In this document: positions 1 through 5,616 of the stretch, piece by piece
Numbering within the stretch: position 1 is the stretch's first letter
How the letters are laid out: each line of letters starts with the position of its first letter
Origin: Nitrospirae bacterium GWC2_57_9
GTDB lineage: Bacteria; Nitrospirota; UBA9217
Direction: 5' to 3'
Assembly: GCA_001805085.1 (NCBI GenBank)
Contig: MHEA01000217.1
Span: 8,019-13,634 of the forward strand
Length of the DNA stretch: 5,616 nucleotides
Made by a program: the position numbers and the translations under genes
The notes under the pieces: model-generated
Seen by the model: the letters and a program-made list of their open reading frames with translations, nothing else
Told to the model about the DNA's origin: nothing
The model's database searches: none

Positions 1-185
1 CGGCATGTTTCGGCTGCCATGACCGCAACGCCGCCGTGGCCCACATGAATGATAATGGCGGCTCGATCTACGAAGTACGGTCGGATGCTCTCAATAAAGT
101 TGAACAGTGCCTTATTTGCCACGGTCCGGGCCGCTCGGCGGCTATTGGTGCAGCCCATGATCCGAGCCAGGCAGTGGGTCACTAA
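1..185 (+). CDS. OmcA/MtrC-family multiheme cytochrome c, C-terminal end (partial)
   Basis: This is the 3' end of a gene that begins before the window. The first complete codon is at base 3 and the TAA stop is at 183-185, leaving 60 visible residues. Two haem-attachment motifs are seen, CFGCH (visible residues 2-6) and CLICH (36-40). The second is followed by G-P-G-R-S, an A-A-H and a short tail ending in V-G-H. A last haem motif followed by GPGRSA and a nearby His is characteristic of the C-terminus of OmcA/MtrC-type decaheme cytochromes, which are outer-surface proteins that hand electrons to metal oxides, flavins or electrodes. The H-M-N-D-N-G-G stretch between the two haems fits the same family. 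Haem count, signal peptide and lipidation are outside the window. A terminator lies 62 bases downstream, so the gene probably ends its transcription unit. The family call is from motif recognition only. Confidence 0.8.
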   Translation, partial: ACFGCHDRNAAVAHMNDNGGSIYEVRSDALNKVEQCLICHGPGRSAAIGAAHDPSQAVGH

Positions 186-247
186 TGAGCAGGCACAGAG
201 GAAGCTTATATAACTATCCTCGGTTCCGCACGTAAAGCAACAGATGA

Positions 248-277
248 AGGCGGACCCTTCGGGGTCCGCCTGTTTTT
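248..277 (+). terminator. Rho-independent terminator with UUCG tetraloop
   Basis: A perfect 10-bp stem (AGGCGGACCC at 248-257 paired with GGGTCCGCCT at 262-271) closes a TTCG loop (258-261). It is followed by G and five T (273-277). The stable UUCG loop, GC-rich stem and T tract make a strong intrinsic terminator for the upstream cytochrome gene. It also shows that an in-frame GTG/ATG-like start near 244 is not the start of the barrel gene, because that frame would run through the hairpin. Confidence 0.92.
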
Positions 278-351
278 CACCAAAGGGATTTTCGCTCCCT
301 TGCGCGGTTCTTCAACAGCGAAGATGCAAGTCGAAAATCGAAACAGATAGG

Positions 352-358
352 AAGGAGG
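352..358 (+). promoter_or_regulatory. Shine-Dalgarno site that fixes a TTG start
   Basis: AAGGAGG lies 8 bases before TTG at 367-369. This is ideal spacing, and the TTG opens the only reading that begins with a signal peptide. An ATG at 359-361 touches the SD and is out of frame: it reads three codons and stops at TGA 368-370, overlapping the TTG. Having no spacer to the SD, it is unlikely to be used. Confidence 0.8.
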
Positions 359-366
359 ATGCTATC

Positions 367-1662
367 TTGAAGAGTATAAACTTGTGCCTCAGCGAGCGGA
401 GCGGACCCGGGGCTTTCCGATTGCTTGTCCTGACATCGCTTCTGCTCGGTCCTCTCCTTTTTCCTGCTCTTTCCGCGGCTGTCAACCTGTCCGGTGATTC
501 CCGTACGTACCTGCAATCGAGAGAAACGGCGATCGATCAGAATATTCTCGGGGTATACGAATACCTCGATTTTGCCGTCCAGAACGTCGGCAACGAGACG
601 ATCTCGTTTCATACGGGAGGCTGGCTGCGGTACGACCTGAGAGACGAGCAGTTTGGGAGAAAATCGAACAACGATCTTCAATATTCCTACCTGAGCTTCA
701 GGGCAGCAACAGACAATACGGTGGTCAATCTCGGCCGGGTCATGGTGTTCGAAGGTGTGGCTTCCGAGCGCGTTGACGGAGTCTATGCGCGCACTGATAT
801 GGCGGCAGGTTTCGGAATATCGGCATTTGCGGGAAACCCGGTGGAAACCAACAGCGATCTCTCCGGAAACGACCTGATATACGGCGGCCGCATCGGCCAT
901 CAGGGAGGGGACCTGTACCGGATAGGGGTTTCAGCGCTCAAAGTGGAGAAGGACAGCGACGATTACCGGGAAGAACAAGGCGTCGACCTCTGGCTTCACC
1001 CGATGAATAAAGTGGATATCACGGGCAGATCCAGTTACAATGGCGTCACCAAAGGCTGGATGGAGCATGCCTATGCGCTCTCCCTGGGGCCCTTTGACAA
1101 GGTGAGGCTGAATACGGAAGCTTCCTGGATCAACTATGATGACTACTTTTTCAGGGCCACCATCAGCGCCTTCGCACTGCAGCCCGGCCTGCTGACGCCC
1201 CATGAAGGGGTGCGCATCCTCGGCCAGGATATATCCTATGCGGCAACGGACAAACTGTACTTTACCGCAGATTACAAGAATTTCAATTATGATATCGCAG
1301 GAAACGCGAATTACTACGGAGGGAAAGTCAACTATGCCTACTCCAGCGTGAGCGGGTCCGGCTTTTCCTATCACCGTATGGAAGGAGAATCGGACAGGTT
1401 GCAGTACGACGAATACCGCCTTTATGGCTATACGAAGATCGACCGGACCAATCTTGCCGTCGATGTGATCGATATCTCTTATGCGAACGCCATTAACGGC
1501 GTCGATAATTCCTATTCCCTTTCGGTCGCGGCCCTGTATGATCTGAACGAGGCCTGGAAAATGGGCGCCGACGCAGAGTATTCCCGAAACCCCGATTTTG
1601 ACAGGGACGTAAGGGCTTTCGTCAAGGTTCTCTACCGCTTCGGCTCAAAAGGAGGGGTGTGA
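367..1662 (+). CDS. Outer-membrane beta-barrel (porin) of a porin-cytochrome electron conduit
   Basis: The product is 431 aa from TTG 367; the in-frame extension back to 244 runs through a terminator and is rejected. Residues 1-37 form a signal peptide: a long n-region, a hydrophobic core at about 19-33, and a likely cut after A-L-S-A. The mature chain is about 394 aa, has no cysteine, and shows alternating polar/aromatic strands with many Tyr, Gly and Asp turns throughout, as expected for a barrel of very roughly 18-20 strands. It includes G-G-W-L-R-Y-D, F-E-G-V-A-S-E-R and W-M-E-H-A-Y segments of the kind I associate with Geobacter conduit porins. The last strand reads FVKVLYRF (418-425), a BAM-type C-terminal signal ending in Phe, plus a six-residue tail. 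Role by family and context: it forms the sheath through which haem proteins pass electrons across the outer membrane. It is the first gene of an operon with two cytochromes, one base before the next start. It is shorter than MtrB-type barrels and closer in size to Geobacter OmbB-type porins. The barrel call is firm; the conduit role is inferred from the neighbours. Confidence 0.85.
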   Translation: MKSINLCLSERSGPGAFRLLVLTSLLLGPLLFPALSAAVNLSGDSRTYLQSRETAIDQNILGVYEYLDFAVQNVGNETISFHTGGWLRYDLRDEQFGRKSNNDLQYSYLSFRAATDNTVVNLGRVMVFEGVASERVDGVYARTDMAAGFGISAFAGNPVETNSDLSGNDLIYGGRIGHQGGDLYRIGVSALKVEKDSDDYREEQGVDLWLHPMNKVDITGRSSYNGVTKGWMEHAYALSLGPFDKVRLNTEASWINYDDYFFRATISAFALQPGLLTPHEGVRILGQDISYAATDKLYFTADYKNFNYDIAGNANYYGGKVNYAYSSVSGSGFSYHRMEGESDRLQYDEYRLYGYTKIDRTNLAVDVIDISYANAINGVDNSYSLSVAALYDLNEAWKMGADAEYSRNPDFDRDVRAFVKVLYRFGSKGGV

Positions 1663-1663
1663 G

Positions 1664-2107
1664 ATGACAAAGACATCTACAAAACTGCTGCTGTCGCTGG
1701 TTGTCCCTCTGCTGCTGTTCGGGATGTATGCGTGCGCCCATACCACGAGCATGGCCACAGTACACCCCACAGAAGTGCCTGCATTTCCGGTCTGCAGCGA
1801 CTGTCATACGGACTCCCGGGCGGCGCTGAACCACACGAGCGATTTCAGCACCACGCATAAGTTCTACGCAGTTCAGAACAAACAGGCATGCACGATTTGC
1901 CACAAGGAGTCGTTCTGCTCCGACTGCCATGCGCACAAGGAGGAAATAAAGCCGAGTGACAAATATAAGGATTCCGTAGAGCGGGCGCTGCCGCACCGGG
2001 GGGATTATCTGAATCAGCACAAGATCGACGGACGCGTAAACCCGGCTTCGTGCATGAAATGTCACGGCCGCTCGAATAATGAGAGGTGCCGCGTATGTCA
2101 CAAATAA
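1664..2107 (+). CDS. Small pentaheme c-type cytochrome, periplasmic or lipid-anchored
   Basis: The product is 147 aa. ATG 1664 is preceded by AGGAGGGG (1650-1657) lying inside the last codons of the barrel gene, whose stop ends one base before the start. Residues 1-23 are an export signal (Lys-containing n-region, core LLLSLVVPLLLF). Cys24 follows M-Y-A, a weak lipobox, but A-C-A (23-25) is also a good signal peptidase I site, so the mature form may be lipidated or soluble. Five CXXCH motifs are present: CSDCH 44-48, CTICH 76-80, CSDCH 85-89, CMKCH 130-134 and CRVCH 142-146. Besides two His near the N-terminus there are exactly five other His (57, 65, 91, 111, 119), enough for bis-His ligation of every haem. 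The chain ends one residue after the last motif, so there is no extra domain. Next to a barrel it is a good candidate for the periplasm-side haem wire of the conduit. No axial Met pattern is evident. The cytochrome call is firm; its side of the membrane is not settled. Confidence 0.9.
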   Translation: MTKTSTKLLLSLVVPLLLFGMYACAHTTSMATVHPTEVPAFPVCSDCHTDSRAALNHTSDFSTTHKFYAVQNKQACTICHKESFCSDCHAHKEEIKPSDKYKDSVERALPHRGDYLNQHKIDGRVNPASCMKCHGRSNNERCRVCHK

Positions 2108-3075
2108 CAATACTCAGCAGAAGTGTTCTGCTTATTGCTTTTGCTCTTTTCCTCGTGTCCGGCTGCGGTACTGCCAACGATCAGGCCACCTTTGACACGG
2201 ACGGGGAGGGGCACCCGGCCGGCTGGCTGCCTGCGGGACATATGACCGCCGCCAGGGCGGATATGAATACCTGCGGATCCTGTCACGGAGCGGATTTCAG
2301 CGGCGGGATAGCCAGGGTTTCCTGCAGCAGTTGTCATATGGGAGGCGCGTCTTCGGTGCATCCCCTTGATTGGCAGATCAGCGCAAATATAAATCATCGG
2401 TGGACTGCATTCAACAGCGGAACTACATCATGCGCGAATGCTTATTGCCATGGTTCCGATCTGGCGGGGGTGCCGGAAAGCGGACCGGCATGCGATTCGT
2501 GCCACACGCCCGTACCATCAGCTGAAAATTGCACGACCTGTCATGGGTTTCCGCCTGCAGGAGCATTCTTCCCGAATACCGCAGGCAAGCATGAAAAGCA
2601 CACGGCCTTGCGCGGGGTCGATTGCTCGGTCTGCCACATAAACAAGAACCATGCGGACATCAACGTGGATGTGAATTTCCTGTCGTTGTACAGCGCGAAG
2701 TCAGGCACGCCGAGCAACGACGCGGCAGGTCATACCTGTTCCAACGTAAGCTGTCACGGCGGGCAGACTACACCCAGTTGGCTGACCGGGACAATTGACG
2801 TCAATACAGAATGTACGCTTTGCCATTCGTACGGCACCTCGGAATACAATAGTTACAATTCCGGCAAACATGACAGGCACGTGAACGGACTGGGTATATT
2901 GAGCCTGGCATGCACGGTCTGTCATGACACGGGAAAGGTTGCCGTTAACCACTTCAAGCATCTGGATACAGCGCTCCTGGAGGGGCCTGCTTCGGCAACC
3001 TTAAATGATTCGATAAATTACAACGGCACGTCATGCAGCAACGCTTGTCACACGGAAAGCAGATCCTGGAAGTAA
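2095..3075 (+). CDS. Lipoprotein multiheme cytochrome c with CX4CH/CXXCH repeats (up to 10 haems)
   Basis: The product is 326 aa from ATG 2095, chosen over GTG 2086 because GAGAGG (2081-2086) sits 8 bases before the ATG and the signal peptide then starts cleanly. The start overlaps the pentaheme gene by 13 bases, suggesting translational coupling. The signal core is followed by the lipobox L-V-S-G-C with lipid-bearing Cys24. Seven canonical motifs are seen: CGSCH 60, CSSCH 77, CDSCH 133, CTTCH 146, CSVCH 177, CTLCH 240 and CTVCH 273. There are also two CX4CH motifs (CANAYCH 113, CSNVSCH 215) and one CX3CH (CSNACH 314) near the C-terminus, which ends S-R-S-W-K. A CX4CH followed by CXXCH is the repeat described as the Geobacter sulfurreducens CxxxxCH...CXXCH domain. 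This is most likely the outer-membrane-anchored, possibly surface, cytochrome partner of the barrel encoded two genes upstream. Whether the three wider motifs carry haem is not shown by sequence, so the count is seven to ten. Confidence 0.88.
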   Translation: MSQITILSRSVLLIAFALFLVSGCGTANDQATFDTDGEGHPAGWLPAGHMTAARADMNTCGSCHGADFSGGIARVSCSSCHMGGASSVHPLDWQISANINHRWTAFNSGTTSCANAYCHGSDLAGVPESGPACDSCHTPVPSAENCTTCHGFPPAGAFFPNTAGKHEKHTALRGVDCSVCHINKNHADINVDVNFLSLYSAKSGTPSNDAAGHTCSNVSCHGGQTTPSWLTGTIDVNTECTLCHSYGTSEYNSYNSGKHDRHVNGLGILSLACTVCHDTGKVAVNHFKHLDTALLEGPASATLNDSINYNGTSCSNACHTESRSWK

Positions 3076-3124
3076 CTGCAGCACGGTGAATGACAGCAAC
3101 AATCTGAAAGCATAGCGTCCTTAC

Positions 3125-3154
3125 GGCCCGGGTAAAATACCCGGGCCTTTTTTT
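3125..3154 (+). terminator. Rho-independent terminator closing the barrel-cytochrome operon
   Basis: A perfect 10-bp stem (GGCCCGGGTA at 3125-3134 with TACCCGGGCC at 3138-3147) closes an AAA loop and is followed directly by seven T (3148-3154). It starts 50 bases after the stop of the ten-haem gene. On the opposite strand no T tract follows the hairpin (the next bases read GTAAGGACG), so it acts only on + strand transcripts. The large cytochrome gene downstream therefore probably has its own promoter. Confidence 0.95.
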
Positions 3155-3647
3155 GTTCCGGACAGCGGCAGGACTTGTTTGCCATTCGTCAGATGCAGGT
3201 GAGTCTGGAACGTTCCGTCATAGCAGTTTTCGTCGATTTTCTTTACAGACATTACCGATGGCATCATCGCATCGTCGATAAATTTTCCAGCATTCCCGTT
3301 CATTCGGCCCATCCTTGACAAACTGGAAAAACGAGCTAACTTCATCTCAAGATGAACAGGCAGCTTTCCGTTCGACCTCAATCGGCTCATCCCAACCGCT
3401 GTACTTGTCGTGAACTCAGGTAACGCACAGGTTCCTTCTCCAGAAGGCCGAATGCGATTAGTAGAGGCATCCATGTCTGCATCCTCGAATGCAAGTGCTG
3501 CTCAGCGTCCTGCATTATATTCCTTAGCTCTCCTGAATGCACCCGACCAGCTGCTGTGCCCTCTGTCCGCAACGCCTTATATTCGGTACATAACCTTTTT
3601 TACGGCTTTGGCTCAGATGCGGGTTTAATACTGCTAGAAATATTCAG
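3155..3647. other. Intergenic tract of about 490 bases with no supported gene
   Basis: No frame here combines a good start, SD and recognisable protein. The open stretches are a - strand frame at 3121-3474 that runs through the operon terminator, a - strand frame at 3387-3572 with a TTG start, and a + strand frame at 3410-3628 with no SD. The - strand frames contain protein-like stretches (for example KIDENCYDGTFQTHLHL), so a decayed gene or mobile-element remnant is possible, but I recognise no family. Small structures seen are a perfect 10-bp palindrome GGAACGTTCC (3207-3216), a short hairpin CCTTC-TCCA-GAAGG (3433-3446), and a 9-bp inverted repeat CATTCGGCC/GGCCGAATG (3301-3309 and 3446-3454). 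The promoter of the next gene should lie near the right end. I found no convincing sigma70 or sigma54 match, and no tRNA or rRNA-like sequence. Confidence 0.5.
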
Positions 3648-3654
3648 AAAGGAG
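3648..3654 (+). promoter_or_regulatory. Shine-Dalgarno site of the large cytochrome gene
   Basis: AAAGGAG lies 9 bases before ATG 3664. It supports that start, from which a lipoprotein signal peptide follows at once. Confidence 0.75.
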
Positions 3655-3663
3655 AAACAGTTT

Positions 3664-5616
3664 ATGGATCAACCAATAAGCGCAAAAGCGAAGTTTATTG
3701 CAATGGCTTTCTTCATAGTCACCCTGGCAGGTCTGTCCGGCTGCGAGGGAGATACCGGCCCTGCCGGCGCTCCGGGAACTCCTGCCACCTTCGGCAACGT
3801 CGGGTGCACGGACTGCCACCATCTCAACAACCTGCCTGTGAACGAATTCACCGAGACCTTTATCTCAGGTCTGGCTGGACCGGACACGGTGATAGCGGGA
3901 GGATCGTCGACGACGGTTTCCTTTGTTTCGAGCAAATTGCCCGCAGGCGAAACCCCGAAGTCCTTCCAGTGGACGCTAACGGGAGGCCAAACGGCAACAT
4001 TCAGCGCTTCAACGGGATCCTCTACACTTGTCACTTTACCTGCGATCACTAATTACAAGGCAGAACTCGTAAAGCATGTAGGAGGTCTTCTCATTACCGA
4101 AGAGACGACCACCACGGTCGTTTCCGACCGGACCGCTGTTGTCCCGGTCAACCCGCTCAATCTTGAAGAGGCTTCCACCGCGGAGTTGAAGCTCAGAGTC
4201 GCAACGAACTCCGGTAAATACTTTTTTGGACTGGTAAAGGTTGCTGACAGCACCGGTCAGGCTGCAGTAGAGAATTTCGCTGCCGTTAACCCCGGTATCG
4301 CAACAGTACCCCTCAATGTGCCCGTACTTCTGAGGTCGAAGACAGCGGGCTCTTATGCCTGGACCGTAACCGGGCCGGCTGGACCGGTCACGGTCAATGA
4401 CAGTACGAGCCAACTGGCCGATTTTACGCCGGTTTCCGCCGGGACCTATACGGTTTCTGTAAACAGCCAGACCTTCACTGTACATGCCGGCGCCTGGCGC
4501 GGCGAGATCATCGGTACCGATGCTAACAACGTACCTACTCCTGACACAGACTGCACAGGCTGTCATAATAACACCACAGCGACCGACAACTTTACACCAT
4601 GGAAAACTTCCGGTCATGCTCACATCTTTTCGCAGAACCTGAACGCGGGCGGGCATTACGGACCTGATTGTTTCCCCTGTCATACGGTCGGTTTTGATAC
4701 CAATCCGCTTGCCGTCAACAACGGCTTCGACGATCAGCCTAACTATTCTGCCTTTATCGCAGACACGAGCATGTTCGCCACGAGCGCCGATCCGGCCAGA
4801 TACCAGAGAATGTGGTCGAGTGCAACATATTCCGCTCTTGCAAAAGAGACGAATGTGCAGTGCGAGAATTGTCACGGCCCGCAGGCCGGGGACGGAGGCG
4901 TCGGATTTGTTTCCTCCCATGAGACGAGCACCACGGCGCCCGGGAGAGAAGGACCGCGGACCAGCATGTCCGCTGATGTCTGCGGCATATGCCATGGGGA
5001 GCCGCTGCGCCATGCACGGTTCCAGCAATGGGAGGAGAGCGGACACGGTAATTTTGCGCTTGCGGTTGACGAAGGCCTTGCCACCGCCTCTTCGACAACC
5101 TTGCGGGATAGTTGCGCGAGATGCCATACTGCTCAGGGCTTTATGATCTACCTTGCGCAGCTTCAGGCAGGCAATCCCGGCAATCTTCCCACCAACATCC
5201 CTGCCACGATTGACACGGTACAGCCCCAGACATGCCAGGTCTGCCACGATCCGCATGCGGAAGGGACGACGTCGGGCGTGCCGAACGACGCAACGGTTCG
5301 CGTTACCGAAAACACACCGAAGCTTCCCGGCGGTTTTCTCGCTACCGGAGTGGGACGGGGAGCCATCTGCATCGTCTGTCATAATTCCCGGAACGGCGTC
5401 AGCGAAGGTGATGCGTTCCTGCATGAGGACGGGGATCCGGTCTTCGGTACACTTACGGCTTACAACGCTCCGCATGCTTCCTGTCAAGGCGACGTATTGA
5501 TGGGCCATAATGCCTATTTCGTCGGGAGCGGCACCTACCGTTCGCCACATTCCTTGATTCCCGACACGTGCACGAACTGCCATATGGAGCTGACGCCACC
5601 GCCACCGCTCCTCAGC
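3664..5616 (+). CDS. Large lipoprotein multiheme cytochrome c with Ig/PKD-like domains (partial, at least 9 haems)
   Basis: The frame is open from ATG 3664 to the window edge (651 codons, no stop), so this is the N-terminal part. A signal peptide ends in the lipobox L-S-G-C with lipid-bearing Cys27. A short collagen-like Gly-X-Y linker follows (GDTGPAGAPGTP), as in many surface-anchored multiheme lipoproteins. Haem 1 is CTDCH 48-52. Residues about 60-280 hold no haem motif and are rich in Thr, Ser and Val beta-strands with S-Y-A-W-T-V-T-G and G-T-Y-T-V-S-V patterns, typical of one or two PKD/Ig-like sandwiches. Haems 2-9 follow: CTGCH 297, CFPCH 336, CENCH 400, CGICH 440, CARCH 484, CQVCH 524, CIVCH 569 and CTNCH 636. 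Two W-x-x-S-G-H motifs (313-318 and 456-461) resemble the distal-His segments of other multiheme cytochromes. Cys607 lies outside any haem motif. A likely role is outer-membrane or extracellular electron transfer beside the conduit operon. The terminator upstream implies separate transcription. Final haem number and any C-terminal domain are unknown; the visible end is Pro-rich. Confidence 0.88.
   Translation, partial: MDQPISAKAKFIAMAFFIVTLAGLSGCEGDTGPAGAPGTPATFGNVGCTDCHHLNNLPVNEFTETFISGLAGPDTVIAGGSSTTVSFVSSKLPAGETPKSFQWTLTGGQTATFSASTGSSTLVTLPAITNYKAELVKHVGGLLITEETTTTVVSDRTAVVPVNPLNLEEASTAELKLRVATNSGKYFFGLVKVADSTGQAAVENFAAVNPGIATVPLNVPVLLRSKTAGSYAWTVTGPAGPVTVNDSTSQLADFTPVSAGTYTVSVNSQTFTVHAGAWRGEIIGTDANNVPTPDTDCTGCHNNTTATDNFTPWKTSGHAHIFSQNLNAGGHYGPDCFPCHTVGFDTNPLAVNNGFDDQPNYSAFIADTSMFATSADPARYQRMWSSATYSALAKETNVQCENCHGPQAGDGGVGFVSSHETSTTAPGREGPRTSMSADVCGICHGEPLRHARFQQWEESGHGNFALAVDEGLATASSTTLRDSCARCHTAQGFMIYLAQLQAGNPGNLPTNIPATIDTVQPQTCQVCHDPHAEGTTSGVPNDATVRVTENTPKLPGGFLATGVGRGAICIVCHNSRNGVSEGDAFLHEDGDPVFGTLTAYNAPHASCQGDVLMGHNAYFVGSGTYRSPHSLIPDTCTNCHMELTPPPPLLS

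Noticed and set aside
296..340. Promoter for the barrel operon with TTGCGC (300-305) as -35
   Set aside because: The hexamer 17 bases on (GATGCA) is a poor -10. I cannot support a promoter by eye.
244..366. N-terminal extension of the barrel gene from a start near 244
   Set aside because: It runs through a perfect terminator hairpin with T tract, has no SD, and would bury the signal peptide 41 residues into the protein.
2086..2094. GTG 2086 as start of the ten-haem lipoprotein
   Set aside because: The SD-like GAGAGG would overlap the start codon itself. ATG 2095 has 8-base spacing.
3301..3454. 9-bp inverted repeat CATTCGGCC/GGCCGAATG as insertion-sequence ends
   Set aside because: It is short, the flanks do not extend the match, there are no target-site duplications, and no transposase is recognisable between the arms.
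3121..3474. Minus-strand 117-codon frame as a real gene
   Set aside because: Its 3' end is the operon terminator read backwards, it has no clear SD, and I recognise no family. It is kept only as a possible relic within the intergenic tract.
3600..3635. Promoter for the large cytochrome: TTGGCT (3608-3613) and TTTAAT (3624-3629)
   Set aside because: The spacer is only 10 bases, too short for sigma70, and there is no GG-N10-GC sigma54 pattern nearby.
4036..5583. 515-codon open frame on the - strand inside the large cytochrome gene
   Set aside because: It is antisense to a frame with signal peptide, lipobox and nine haem motifs, and its own translation is rich in Arg, Gly and Ser with no domain pattern. 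Its length follows from the codon use of the cytochrome gene.

Overview
The window is a dense block of multiheme c-type cytochrome genes, all on the + strand, with one outer-membrane beta-barrel gene among them. This is typical of a dissimilatory metal-reducing, electroactive bacterium. The protein families (OmcA/MtrC-type cytochrome end, barrel of the porin-cytochrome conduit type, CX4CH/CXXCH cytochrome of the kind described in Geobacter) and the moderate GC content point to the Desulfuromonadales (Geobacter and relatives). That placement is an inference from family composition, not a sequence match.

Layout. (1) Bases 1-185 are the last 60 codons of a cytochrome of the OmcA/MtrC decaheme family, followed by a strong intrinsic terminator with a UUCG loop (248-277). 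(2) Bases 367-3075 form a tight three-gene operon: a 431-aa outer-membrane barrel starting at TTG 367; a 147-aa pentaheme cytochrome one base after it; and a 326-aa lipoprotein cytochrome with up to ten haem sites, whose start overlaps the pentaheme gene by 13 bases. The operon ends in a textbook terminator (3125-3154). (3) Bases 3155-3647 contain no gene I can support, only weak overlapping frames. (4) From 3664 to the window end runs the first 651 codons of a large lipoprotein cytochrome. It has one haem near its N-terminus, about 240 residues of Ig/PKD-like beta-sandwich, then at least eight more haems. It is still open at the window edge.

How they may work together. The barrel and two small cytochromes have the parts list of an outer-membrane electron conduit: a pore plus haem wires on its inner and outer faces, passing electrons from the periplasm to acceptors outside the cell such as Fe(III) or Mn(IV) oxides or electrodes. 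The flanking OmcA/MtrC-type protein and the large lipoprotein cytochrome would fit as surface terminal reductases or partners. Separate terminators suggest three transcription units rather than one. Which cytochrome sits on which face, and what the acceptor is, cannot be read from the sequence.
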